60,000 nucleotides of DNA. Origin: Polytrichum commune (taxonomy: Eukaryota > Streptophyta > Polytrichopsida > Polytrichales > Polytrichaceae). Both the position numbers and the translations under genes were made by a program. Where the stretch lies: contig OX485806.1 of NCBI GenBank assembly GCA_950295325.1, forward strand, positions 374,001 through 434,000. Reading direction: 5' to 3'. This document shows positions 1-11,778 of this stretch, piece after piece; the stretch's first letter is position 1; the number at the start of each line of letters is the position of its first letter. The notes beneath the pieces are model-generated. The model did no database searches, was not told where the DNA came from, and saw nothing but the letters and a program-made list of their open reading frames with translations.

Positions 1-3000
1 CCTTTTTTTTATCATTGTAGTTTAGTACACATACATCATACCATTTCTTAGGTATTATTCGCTTTGTGTACATATATCAATTTTGTTCCACCTGAAGAAA
101 AAAAAATGTACATAGGATTCTTAAATTGGAGATGTCACATGCATGTGGAACATGTTTTGAGGGGGACACCTCTTGGGCTAGTACCACATCAAATGTTAGA
201 TTTTAGCATAAATTCGGGTATTTGGCATCATTCTAACCTACAATAAATATTGCATTTAGTGTCACTGATTATGTTTGTCTTGCTCAATATTAATTGTAAA
301 CCGCCCTAACCCTAAACCCTAAACTCTAAATGTAAACCTAACACAATTTGTCATCCGTTGTAGAGAAGATAGGCATGATAGATTTACAATGTTGCAATTA
401 CTATCACTTACTAAATAAATTTTCATCCAAATTTCAACCACCCATGCCAATATCTCATTACAAAATTGCTAGGATGCAAAATACACCAAAAGTGGATGAA
501 CAATAAGTTAGTTATATAGGGTTACAATATTTGTGAACTTATTCATAAGAAGCGTCATTAGAAAAGTTACTACAGTGACATAAAATACCATATGACACTA
601 TACACAATATTTAGAGTACTACCGATTCAACTGAATGTATTAAATAGACTCTGATTTTATGTAACTTGAACCAAGACTGCAAAACTACCTCAAATGACAA
701 TCTATAAACCAAAATATGAATAAAAGAGAATAAAAATGTAATAAAACAAGGGTTATGCTACATTGCTTATCGTCAATGAAGATGAAAATTTTGTTCAAGG
801 AGAATGGATGTAGGCTTAAAATCAAGGCCCTAATATAGAAACTTTGAAATTAAGCCACCTAAGGTTTTTAGCTCCATTTGTAGTATGTGTGTATTGCACC
901 TTGAATATTGTAGAACCAATCTTTTTGTTTTTTTAAGAGCTAAATAGAAATCGAACGTAAATAGAAGCAAAACATAACTGGTTACTACATTTGGGTGTGT
1001 CAGGAAAGGCCATGGTCTAGGAGATATGAAGAAGGGTGAATAAAAAAGGCTATGATTTGATAGGAGGAGTCGTAGCCCCAAGAACTACTGACATGACGAG
1101 ATTGGTGGCTATAAAAGCTAGAGAGGAGAAGGAGAGTGGAGGCTGAGATAGCCCAAAGACTGGAAGATATATATTTAAGAAATCAAGAAGCCATGGATTT
1201 GATAGATAAAATTGTAGTAGTTGGGGGATTGAAACATAATTAGGATAACAACAAGGTGAATGTACTGGAGTATCTTTCATTTGACAATATGTGTGTATAT
1301 TTTATTCTGACTGGAATTGTCAAGCAAAGCAAATTAGATAAGAGTCTATGTGGTTGAAGTCAAATCAAGGTCTTTGCATTAAAGTCCATAGTCTCGGGAT
1401 TATCAGTTGTTGGTATAATTAAGTTTTATAAAAGGCAAAACTTACCTTGATCTGAGACTTGAGAGAGTTATTACGATAGTAATCCAGGGTGATGTGTAAT
1501 ACTTGCTGGCATGATTGGTAATTAATGAAGAAACCAACAAGGATTTGAGAAAGACGTATCTTTGATAAGGCGATAGTCATAAGTATATATGGAGCACTGA
1601 GTGCAATTTGCGTGATCTCTTCGAGAGGGTATGAGGAAGTAGTCTTTATTTTGAACATGTAATAACCGAAAAGCCTAAGATGAGTGTCGTAGTAAATACG
1701 AGTGATTTGTAAGGCTATGGCCTTGTGAGCTCTATGAGTGATTCATAGGCATAAGTGGTCCTCTTGCGAGTTGGGTAATTAGATGAGGGAGCGGAAATTA
1801 CAAAAATACAAGAGTTTATGAGGCATGAGAGAGAATTCGCCGTCGGTTATCAAGTGTTCAAGCCTGAAATGATAACACTTTCACGAATATATATGAGGAG
1901 ATGTCGTTGATCGGATAAGTCAAACCACTTGACTACATAATTCGTGTGTTAATTTAGACCACTAAAAGATTGAGGAGGCCATGATCTTCTCCATGAGGTA
2001 ATATTTGTTATCTTAACCTTTGGCAGGAAAGGACATGGTACCATTACCGAGACCATTGACTGCAAAAAGGTGGAGGTTGATCAATAGTTCCATCCCGTGG
2101 CATCCGAGTAAGTTCATTGGAACTCATGACATCTAAAGGGGATTAGTCTGTGAAGAGGGACTAGTACTATGGTGGTAAACATTTATGACATTAGGATGTA
2201 TATCAAACCAATGACTATAGCCTGACATAATCCTTGAAAACATAAGTTAATAACATGGGATGGAAAATTAAGAAAGAATGATTGCACGGACTTTTCAAGT
2301 TACACTAAGATGGAATTAATTAACAAAAGATTATTGACTACACCAAAGTGCCCTCGGCTTTGGTAACGAGACAAGAATGAGATATTAATGCAAGACAATG
2401 GACTATGGTTGTGCCTATGTCTGTGCACCGCACTTAGTCTAATTAAAATGAACTCAAGCCAGACTATTGCCTGGGAAATTAGATTGAGGTGAATGACTGT
2501 CACAAATGCATGTACTGACTTGGAAAGTTTTTTAAAGTTTTAATCCCTCACCCATAATTTAATCCTCAGTTCCAATCCAAAATGAAGTGAAATAACCTTA
2601 TGTTTTCCTTAATGAAACTTCTCTGAGACACCTAGATGATACACAAGTCACCTTTTAAGTCTTCCCTGAGTATTTCCATGGGTTTTGTTTCTAATCAAAA
2701 ACTAAACTACAAATATCATGCAATATTTATCCATTGAATTGTGCCATTTCAAATGAACCCAATTGCAATTACTGAGGCTAAATGTGTTTGCCAAAATCTT
2801 AAAGCTACCAATGCTTAATACACATTGTATTTCAATATATTTCTATTCTCAATTCCATTTATACCATTATTTTTTTCCAAGATCTCTTCATTATCAATTT
2901 TCTTTATCAAATTCTAGTAGAAAACATTGTTGGTTTGAATTATTTATAAAAAGCTTGTTTCTAACATTTGGGTAGACTTCGTTACTTTAAATCTATTGGT

Positions 3001-6000
3001 GCTTCACTTTTAAGTTTGAATATAATATTATAATGATTTTATTATTTGTATTTTATTTCAATAATTACATTACCATGAATTTTTTTAATCATATTGGAGA
3101 ATTGGCAGGATTAGTACTAGTTTGGAGAATACATTTTTCAATAAAATTTGAGATTAACAGTTTGCAACTTCTTAAAAAAGTGACGTTGAATATTTTAATC
3201 TGCAAATAAATTTCTTGTAGATAATTTCCTTTCAAAAAGAATTATCTAGAATTTTTATGTTTAATTATTTTCAAACAGAATGAAACTGACACAATTGTTG
3301 GTTTTAGTGAAATATCTTTCAATTAAAGAAATATTTTCATTTAAAAAATAGAATATTAATATGATTCTTTATTGTTTGTAGTTGGAACCCTAATCCAATC
3401 ATATTTAATCCTAAGCCCTAACTTCCCAAGCAACATATTTCGGTATATATGTGATTTCTTGCCCTCTATTAATCCCACCTAACTCAACCAAAATAACTGT
3501 AAATGTCAAGCCACCATGGATATCTATGTTGGGGATAAAACTTGGCATTTTTTTGTGCATTTATTATTATTATTTTAATTAAAAAAATCCAAAGGATTAT
3601 TCATGAGCTATTTTCTGTCTCCAAATAGCTCATCTCCCATGTTCTAGGATCCCATGGAAATTTTCTATTTGATCCTCAAACTTGTCCATGAAAAGTCCAC
3701 AACCAACATTAAGTCACGAGTGAAATGCAATTGAAACAACCCTTCATAAGCTTGCAAAGTTAAGGGTTAAGGTGCTCATACCTTGTTCAAATGGAGTGAT
3801 CAAGTACATCATTTTGAAGAGAAAACTAAAACCTTCCTCGTGGCCCAAGAAAAGTGTAAACACTTTCATTAACACAATATAATCAGAGTCAAGTATACAC
3901 TAAATAGTCCTATTAGTGTGGGTAGAAGATCAGTGTGGAACTAACCAACATAGACGACTCTAAGAGTATAATTGGGGTGAAACCTCTTAGTGTGCTTCTA
4001 AGGTGAGTCCCTCTCGCTTATGTTCATGTAATCGGTGATTGGATGTAATCTTGGTGGCATATGCATGATCAATGCAAAGTAGGCATATGACGTATCTTGT
4101 TTGGTCAAGGTAGATGTGGAAATGGGATCCGTGGTTTGCCTCCAAACTCCATGGTGTGCAACATTCTAAGTTGTGTCATGGGTATTGTTTTACTCCACAT
4201 GTGTAGTCTCTTGAGTGGTCTGGTTGGGAGTGGCATGTTGAGATTATTGGATTGTTGGCACCCATACAAGTGATGAATGCTAGGTCCATCCACACAACTC
4301 TAAGGAACAAAGAGTTGATAAATTGCCCAATAGAGGTAAAGCTCTTGGAGGTTCTCACATTGTAGGAGAGAGACGTCCTGGGGGTGCACCAAAAGCATAT
4401 GTTGTGTGTGTATGTGTAACACCTTTAGTTCAATACCCCTATATACGGTTTATGGGCGGGCCAAAAAATGGCTAAAAACATGATGTATGTATACCAATGA
4501 TTTTTAGAATAAATTTTTTTATATCATACTCTTAAGGTCTACAAAAAATGAAACTTGACAAAAAAAAATTAGTCCTTCAATATTTGTAGGAAGAATCCTT
4601 TATATTTGCTTGAAGAAGTCGTGGAAGACTCTTTCATCCATTGGGTGCACCCTATACAAATCGGTTCTTACCATGTATAGTATATTATTGTAGGCTCCAA
4701 AGATATTAATATTTCCAAGTCCATCATGATCAACACCTACTTTAAACCCCCAACGCCTCAAAATCAAAAGCCACACCTTAGGGTGTTGGGGCGGGTAATA
4801 GGTGATGACGGTGGATAAACAATTTAGAGTAGATAGAATATGAAGATGTTGGAATATTATCTCTAACTTAAGCCTTACCTAACCTTCTATAGTCTCCTAT
4901 AGGCTGGGGCAAACCAACACGTACATTTGGTTCCTTGAAAGCAAGGGTTTAGGCATCCAACAAATAATGAGTGTATGTGTTCGTTCACCCAAATCGTCTC
5001 CTGTACATGTATGCCCTTGTTGGAAATTTAACTAGGGTTTAAATAAATATGGACAAAAGACTTATCCAAAAATGATGATGCATTTGGATGCAAACACAGT
5101 AAAGTGTACAACTCTTGATCCTTGCAAATGTTTAACTAAAAGTAATTCAAAACAATTTACCAACTTTTAATTTTGTGGGGAAAATGATTGTGAACATTTA
5201 AAAAACATGTTGATCTACAAAGCCAAGTAATTTATGTTCACAAAAGCAATCTATAAAATAATCTACATATCTTAGAAGACGGTGCAAGTGGGTGTGCAAG
5301 TGGTGATATTGAACAAGTAATTGTCAAAATCTTGTTTAAAAACATGATAAAATTACATGGAATTGATGGTTTTCTATGAATATATTTGATGATGACCTCA
5401 AGTGTATAATGAATTCAATGACTATGAAGGAAAAAGATCAAGTTCAAAATAGTTAAGGTTATGAAATTTATGTCCGAAATCATACTTAGCCATTTTCTTT
5501 TGAGCATTGATTGTTAATGATAAGTTTGGAAGATTTCATCTTGTTATTCTACATTTGAGTATTTAACACAACAATAGAGGTCATCATGGAAGGACATTCA
5601 ATTTAAACAACATTTTGCTACTACTTTAAGCATTTGACCAAAAAACTATGGTTTTAAAATACCGGAGCACTTTTTTGGTCCACTTTACCATCCTTGGACC
5701 CATGTTTGGGGTAGTTCTAGTGTTGTCAAACACATTTTGATAATATGCACATTGAAAAGAATAATTATTTAGGGAAAGAGTCCAAATAAATATGACAAAA
5801 AACCTAATCCATACTTTCAAGCTATGTCATGAAATAATTGTTCAAGATGTTTATTTTCCACTAAGAACATAGTGTATATGCAACTAAAATATGCTACAAC
5901 AAGATGTACAATCTACATCTAAATATAGTCTCTATCATGTCTATTGTAGGGTTTGCCAATAGAAATGCAAGTGTAAATTCTCATGTTGTTTAAAATTCAT

Positions 6001-7617
6001 GCATAAGTCTATATTTAGTTAAAATCAAGTTGTTATGTATTGGTCCAATGTCCCTCAATGTTGCATAATGATTATATTTTCATATATATATGTTGAGTGG
6101 TTTTCATTCAACCCTCTTGGTCTTTGTGTAACCTCCCACTACATTCCATGATTCCCATTAAGTTAGACCTCTTAAAGTCTTTATGTAACCTCCCCAATAC
6201 ATCCATGTACTTTAGAATGTTACTCACCTATTCGTAACATTTTTTAATATTATGGCCGTCACTGCATTTGTACCCGGGTTGTACCCAATTTGAATCATGT
6301 TGCGTGAGTAGATTTTTTGAACTCTAATTCTTGATGATCTAGAGTAATGAAATTAATCCTAAAAAACGCATGAAATTTGGGAAAAGTTTAAGTAATAAGA
6401 ATATACCACCATGAAAAACTTTGGTGCAAAATACAACAATCTTAGTTCCATGCCATAATGCATAGCAATCTTAGTTCCACACTAGGTTATGACAAAGCAA
6501 TTTATTCATGCTCAACTCATAATCAATATATCCAACTCCTGAATAGAGAGGTGGTTGACTCCCCCTTCCTTGCACTTCAATTTCCCCTATAATTGTGTTG
6601 GTCATTATTTCTTGATCTTTGAGGAATAATTATGCACACTGCCACATGGAGGGTGGGGTCACATTTGTCAATAGATTGTTGACTTGGTTGGAGAATTAAC
6701 TTGACTGAGCTTGTGTCAATTAAAAATTCAAGCATCGCCGACTCAACTCACCACTTTGGGCCCAAAAGTCCAATGCCCTTACCTGTAAGGACAACTTATT
6801 AGAACATCATTGCAAGTTGTCCATACTTATTTTGAAGGGTCAAAGGGCCTCAAAAAATCTCCAAACCCTCTTACCTAGGGAATGATAGCACAACACTCTT
6901 ATAATTGAAAAACTCCAACTCTCATATTATATCATCATACATCACTTTCTATCCCTTATTGAATGCATTTGTGATGGAAGGTAATTCTCGGGTGATGTTT
7001 CTTTGTGATGTCAAGGAAGTTTGTGGGTGTGACTGCCCATTAAAATATAGAATACCCATTCTATAGTTGAGCATGCACAACTAGGCACTGCACTAAACAT
7101 TTGGTTGCGTGCGGCATTATAAAATTTCGTTTGCCTTGTCAATTAGAATGGTCTTCGTGACTTGTCGTGTAGCAACAAATGTCATGTGGCACCTCCCCAC
7201 CCATAGATTTGCAAGTTGCCAATTAAGTTTGAGGCATCCATAGTCGACCAAGTTCATTTGACCACTCACTAGGGTCATGTAATGTTGAAATAGATAATAT
7301 CTATAGTTTTAGGCGAATAGAGTTAAGTTTAGATAGTGGCGGCTTGTGATTGATTACCCTCAAAAGAGTTTTGACAATTTTCATAACTAAGGACTAGCAT
7401 TGAGATGAGCAATTATGGGTTAACCTACAAGTCGACTACATGGAACCCTAACTTTTTATGCTTCAAAATTTGTAACCATTTTCATATTCATGATTTTTTA
7501 TTAAAAAATTACGCACTCCATAGAATTTGTTTCTCTTCGGAACTAATATAATTCTCTGCTATTACTCCTCCTAAACATAAGCAAACTCTCTTATTTTATT
7601 GGGTATAGATGCCTCAA
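1..7617. other. AT-rich intergenic region, no gene recognised
   Basis: All frames are broken by frequent stops and none of the short open frames shows a recognisable motif, splice-site series or coding bias. A short degenerate CCCTAAA run lies near 303-330, inside a dispersed repeat that is listed separately. The rest is unassigned and probably consists of old decayed transposon sequence. Confidence 0.6.
235..455 (-). repeat. Dispersed repeat, copy 1
   Basis: Read on the minus strand, this stretch resembles 57655-57880 on the plus strand. Shared blocks include a 'ttgaaatttggatga' core, 'aattgcaaca-tgtaaatct', and a final section rich in 'gtgacactaaat'. Motifs of the type 'tttagtgt' also recur around 37.1-37.4 kb and 52.7-52.9 kb. 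It is probably a non-autonomous DNA element with CACTAAAT-like ends, but no target duplication was resolved. Confidence 0.5.
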
Positions 7618-7959
7618 ACCTCATCGTGAGCGGATGCTGGATGGTGTGGACCGCAGTATATCAGATGTTTAGTGTAGTGGTGGGAGACACAGCCCATGAC
7701 CGGGAAGAACCGACCGCAGGTTACAGATGAACCGGTTGAGCCTCAGAAATAGCCGGTTGAAGTTCAAGACATCAGGATAATTAACGATCCTTGTAAAGAA
7801 TCTAAAGAATATACCACAATTTCATAAAGAAAAACTGAAAGATATCAAAATGTAACCGGTTCAACTTGGAAACACTTAGATCTCGATCCATGAGGCCCAA
7901 AAGTCGAGTCCCCGGACACCGGATACAACACTACAATTTGGTAGGATTCCGATAATTGT

Positions 7960-9408
7960 ATATGTTGATCTTCTGGAACACGTCCGTCGGACGGCGTCCT
8001 GCAATTTACCGACAGCCGAAGAGCTGCTGTATTGAAGTAGTCTCTTTCATCGGTCTTTGATTCAATTGTGTCATTCACCAAAGTAGAGAAGGTAAGATAA
8101 AGTGTCTGAGTATTGGCATGCACATTCGTAAGTCTTTTTGTATGTCAGACGCTGCTTCTATGTAGCTGTGCTCATTTCAAGCCACTCTCAATGTTCGCAT
8201 GTGGAAATTCGTTGTTCTTCTGGTTTCGATGCATTCTAAAGGCAGACTTTGTGAAGAAACATTTGCATCTCTCTTGACGAGTTTTAGTTTTGAGAGACTT
8301 GACTATGGTAGCACTATGTATGTATCATGCCTCATGTTGCCGCTTTTATCAGCCTTCATTTCGATTCTGTAACTTCAGCAGAGCAAGAGTCTAAAGGAAC
8401 CTGTCGGCCTGGTATGCATGCAAGTTGTATGGTGCAGATGGTATTATTGTGGGTTGTTGACATCATTTCAAGCCAATTTTAATGTTCAGATGTGCTACTT
8501 CGGTATTGGATGTTTTGTTTCATAAGCTCGGAACCTTGTTGCAGTAAAAATTGAACCCTTCCTCTCTCAAGTAGCTAGGTTAGTGTTAATTAGGTTCTGG
8601 AAGTTGAAGGTTCTAGGAAATTTTACGTTTAGCATTCCTCACACTCTACCCTGTGCTTGTGGTCATGCATAATCATCATCTGGAGTTCTTCTTCTCACCG
8701 TAGCCGAGCCACTCCTGACATCGACCATGTACTTGTTTCTTGCGGCTGCAGGCAACGAGGTGGGGTTAACCCAACTGTAAGGAGAGCAAGACTAAGGTAA
8801 GATTGCGTCTCTTCTGGCATCCATGCAAGCTTTTCATCCAGATTGCACTATATGTTGATCTCAGTTGAAGCCAACTTTCATAAATGTACACAATGTGTGA
8901 TCTCTCCTTCTCGGATCGCTGGTTTACTAAGCTCTGAACCAAGCTGTCCTAAATTGCCAAGGCCACCAAGTCTCTTCTGCAGGTTGATAGAGCGTAATAT
9001 CCTTTCAAGGCACACGACAATGTGGAAAAATTAGACACCATTTTTCTCTCTCAAGTGTGAATTAGTTTCAGAGACTTGAAGGTGAATCTGTAAGGTTTCA
9101 GATCTAGCAATCCCAACAAACTACCCTGTGCTTGTGGTCATGCACCATCGTTTGGAGATCTAAAAATTCCCACCATAGCGAACTTTGTTACATCAATCAT
9201 ATACCGGTTCCTTGCAGGCAACGGGTAGGCGGTAACTGTTATCATGCACTTATGTGCCTTTTGGATCGTGTGCATGTGGTCATGCATCAATCATCATCTG
9301 GAGTTTTAATCCTCACCAAACCCCGTGACTTTCTCACATCGACCATGCACTTGTTCCTTGGAATCTGTAGGCAAACCAGGCGGAGGTAGCCCAACTTGGA
9401 GCAAGCAT
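7960..9408 (+). other. Reiterated non-coding leader exon/intron modules of ISG12-like copy A
   Basis: The stretch holds tandem, diverged copies of one module. An intron-like part contains 'ccctgtgcttgtggtcatgca' and 'catcgaccatg-acttgttccttgcag', then a short exon-like part starts 'gcaacg' and ends 'AAG|GTAAGAT'. Clear candidate exons are one ending at 8091 (GTAAGA donor), 8752-8796 (45 nt between an AG acceptor and a GTAAGA donor), a damaged one from about 9220, and the coding exon starting near 9372. None has a convincing open frame, so they are best read as alternative 5' UTR exons. The right arm retains one more complete module (exon about 25252-25320). Confidence 0.5.
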
Positions 9409-9409
9409 C

Positions 9410-10162
9410 ATGGAGCAGGTCAACATGACAGCAGTTAGTGTGTTAAACTCCTCGATCACAGTGGGATCGGCCAGCCCCGCGAGCACGCATCATACGGTGA
9501 TGTGGATAATTTTAATTCTTTTTCTTGTGCTCCTCGCATGTATTCCTGGAGCGATTCAATGTTTGGGGTTCGCTGCAACAGGTGTCGTGGCGGGCTCCTT
9601 TGCTGCTTTGTGGCAATCCTCCATCGCCATCGCCAATGGAGTAGGCATCGTGGCGGGATCCCTGTTCGCGATACTCCAGAGCATTGCGATGGGAGGCTTC
9701 ATGTGTGCATTTGCGTGGCTCTATGTTGTCATAGCCTTGGCTGTGGTTGCTGCTTTAGTTTCCATATTTGCGCGGAGAGACGCGATGGCAGCGTGGTTCG
9801 AGGCCGGATTTGAGCACGCGCATGCATTTGTGGTGCACGTGTGGAAGGAGATATTGCAATGGGTCATATTTGCGCGGAGAGACGCGATGGCAGCGTGGTT
9901 CGAGGCCGGATTTGAGCACGCGCATGCATTTGTGGTGCACGTGTGGAAGGAGATATTGCAATGGGTCATATTTGCGCGGAGAGACGTGATGGCAGCGTGG
10001 TTCGAGGCCGGATTTGAGCACGCGCATGCATTTGTGGTGCACGTGTGGAAGGAGATATTGCAATGGGTCAATGTGGGTGAGTGGTGGGCAAAAGTTGGTT
10101 CTAGTACTACTGCTGTGACCCATGTGATAAATGCTTGCACCGGTCGGAAGTGTTTGCCGTAA
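9410..10162 (+). CDS. ISG12 (IFI6/IFI27)-like membrane protein, copy A, with triplicated C-terminal unit
   Basis: The 250-residue frame starts at a true ATG and lies wholly in one exon. Residues about 30-118 are strongly hydrophobic. Residues about 50-97 show the glycine/alanine-rich ISG12 signature: 'LGFAATGVVAGSFAA', then 'AIANGVGIVAGSLFAILQS'. This is the Interferon-induced 6-16 family pattern; in animals these are small mitochondrial or ER membrane proteins linked to apoptosis and antiviral responses, and the domain also occurs in fungi. A tail of three 34-residue repeats ('IFARRDAMAAWFEAGFEHAH' and onward) follows at residues 119-220, each encoded by 102 bp. The inverted copy at 24236-24778 has only one unit, so this copy is expanded. 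Function in the plant is unknown; family assignment rests on motif recognition only. Confidence 0.75.
   Translation: MEQVNMTAVSVLNSSITVGSASPASTHHTVMWIILILFLVLLACIPGAIQCLGFAATGVVAGSFAALWQSSIAIANGVGIVAGSLFAILQSIAMGGFMCAFAWLYVVIALAVVAALVSIFARRDAMAAWFEAGFEHAHAFVVHVWKEILQWVIFARRDAMAAWFEAGFEHAHAFVVHVWKEILQWVIFARRDVMAAWFEAGFEHAHAFVVHVWKEILQWVNVGEWWAKVGSSTTAVTHVINACTGRKCLP
9764..10069 (+). repeat. 102-bp tandem repeat, three in-frame units
   Basis: Units lie at 9764-9865, 9866-9967 and 9968-10069. By eye they are almost identical; the third has GTG instead of GCG in one codon. The array is in frame with the ISG12-like gene and adds 68 residues relative to the right-arm copy, so it arose after or during the segmental duplication. 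Confidence 0.95.
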
Positions 10163-10175
10163 ACCACGACACAAT

Positions 10176-10852
10176 CTATTCCCCATCTCTGTCAATCTGC
10201 CTAGAGGAATTAATACATCGTCCAGCTGGAGAACGCGGGTGCCCGGGTGTGGTCAGTTTCCTGACACATGATGATGCTTCAGAGAATGACCAATTTGACA
10301 TTCGTATTATCTTGGGCAACATCCACACTGATGAAATGCTACCAGAAATGCTTGCTTGTTCATACATCTGAGGTTGCCAAGGTGGTCATGGCATTCGCCA
10401 AATAGTACTCTCCAAAGGTCAGATTAGATTTCAAGCCCTCACAGCATAGTGACCACCATTTTCAGCTTTGAGGCAGTTTTTGAAAGATCTTATATGCACC
10501 AGTGGTCAATTTTGCACGCTATTTTGAAAAACACGATATTCTAATTTTCTGTAACCTCTTCGTCCTCTATGAGCACCCTGCAGTATTTCTGTATGAGCTT
10601 GTTCTATTTGACCTCAACACTGGCAATTGGGACCTGGCACCCATAATTTTCGTGGTTTCCCACATTGCTGTTTGGAACGAGTTCCGAAATACCATTGCCA
10701 GATTGATGTGTCACCGGGTTTTTCCTCCCATATGTACTGCAAGCTCCGATAAGTATCATCATGAAGATTCCGCACAATTCAGATCCTTAAATGTAGAAGT
10801 TAAGCATTCAAAAGCTTTTAAACTGGCTTCAGGCTTGCTTCTAGATGCATGA
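10176..10852 (+). pseudogene. Unassigned coding-like remnant downstream of ISG12-like copy A
   Basis: Two frames look protein-like in succession. One runs to 10371 (with 'PAGERGCPGVVSFLTHDD' and 'DQFDIRIILGNIHTDEMLP'); the next continues from 10370 but has stops near 10403 and 10470 before an open stretch from 10502 ('NFARYFEKHDILIFCNLF', 'WDLAPIIFVVSHIAVWNEF'). The right arm has the same arrangement at 23630-24263. The pattern suggests a decayed gene that was already broken before the duplication, or alternatively 3' UTR sequence. I do not recognise a family. Conservation between the arms reflects duplication and does not prove selection. Confidence 0.3.
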
Positions 10853-11239
10853 TGTAGACCGGACTTTTGACATTGTAGAGCAACTTCAAATTCTTGGACT
10901 CGATCGAAATTTTGATGCGCGCTAAAACCCCAATCCAGAATATACAAGGGGCACAAGTTCTAATTTTCTCATTGCGGCCTCTGCACAGCTGTGCTCTTGA
11001 TTTTAGCTGGGAATCTTACTGGTAGACTAGACATGGCATGATGCACGCAACCAGAGGAGAATACATCTTAATAACACCACACATCACCACCAGGCACAAG
11101 GCCACCTTCCAATCTTGCCGTATTGGTGCACTCTACTGATAGAATCCTAGTAGAGAAGTGCAATTTGCAAAAGATAATCATCGCTGAGATACAGATGAAT
11201 ATATACATTGGTAATCTTGTATAGATATGGATAGCTAGT

Positions 11240-11400
11240 GAAACCTTCGTCCTTGAAGGTGAGGTGCACTCAATATGGATTTTGTGGATAAAGTGGCCTT
11301 CAAAAATGGAAGGGACAACTTTCTTTGAAAGTCGGCGGGACGGGCAATGTTTTTCGGTTGGAATATGAAATTTTCAATTTTTTTTTCTCGAGTCTACAAA
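11240..11400 (+). repeat. Fragment of the fold-back element family
   Basis: The stretch 'ccttgaaggtgaggtgcact' followed by 'caatatgg-tttgtggataa', 'ggccttcaa' and a GC-rich 'aagtcggcggg' matches the outer third of the fold-back elements at 35159-36342 and 36368-36967. No opposite end is seen, so this is a truncated relic. It lies about 50 bp beyond the inner boundary of the left arm. Confidence 0.55.
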
Positions 11401-11487
11401 TTCCCATCCAGAACTGTCACATAACACAATTGGAGAACCCATCCCCGACATGGATTCTGAGCAACCGGGACGGACATTCTTCAGACA

Positions 11488-11778
11488 CATGGCTATATAA
11501 TCCTCCACCTCCCCTCTTTTCGCTCACTGTTGACAAGCTTCCGCGATCGGACTCCTGGTTTATTACCAAGATCCCAATCGAATCTTCCTGTTATGAACAC
11601 GAAGAGAAGACAAACCCAACAACCCTACACTCGTCCAACATTCTGTGCATGTTGCACTGACTGGTTTCTAAAACTAACATGCGATGACGTGCAGTTGTTT
11701 GCAGAAAGGATGTCAGCAATGCTCTGGTCTGTTCCTTTCCAAAGTCTGCATATTGAGAACTGCCACAAATATCAGTAG
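11488..11778 (+). CDS. Possible small gene: TATA box and 61-residue ORF
   Basis: A good TATA-like sequence ('ggctatataatcc', near 11490) is followed by a pyrimidine-rich stretch and, about 100 bp later, by an ATG at 11593 opening 61 codons to 11778. The predicted peptide begins MNTKRRQTQQPYTRP and contains a CxCC motif and a moderately hydrophobic middle. I recognise no family. The spacing suggests a real promoter, but the ORF is short and could be chance or the first exon of a longer gene. Confidence 0.25.
   Translation, partial: HGYIILHLPSFRSLLTSFRDRTPGLLPRSQSNLPVMNTKRRQTQQPYTRPTFCACCTDWFLKLTCDDVQLFAERMSAMLWSVPFQSLHIENCHKYQ

Larger units (their letters stand above)
7918..11187 (+). repeat. 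Left arm of large inverted duplication
   Basis: This arm is the reverse complement of 23241-36367 once two insertions in the right arm (25946-34469 and 35159-36342) are removed. It contains the leader modules, the ISG12-like gene and an unassigned pseudogene. Differences by eye are few: two extra 102-bp units at 9866-10069 here, about 28 extra bases near 10740, and one leader module fewer than in the right arm. About 12 kb of spacer separates the arms. The arm keeps the pre-insertion site of the fold-back element (7933-7941) and of the Copia insertion (near 8590). Confidence 0.9.

Noticed and set aside
303-330. Telomere or chromosome end
   Set aside because: Only three to four degenerate CCCTAAA units lie inside a dispersed repeat; no long array is present.
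9721-10195. Minus-strand repetitive ORFs over the ISG12-like gene
   Set aside because: They are antisense shadows of the 102-bp tandem repeat, with no motif of their own.
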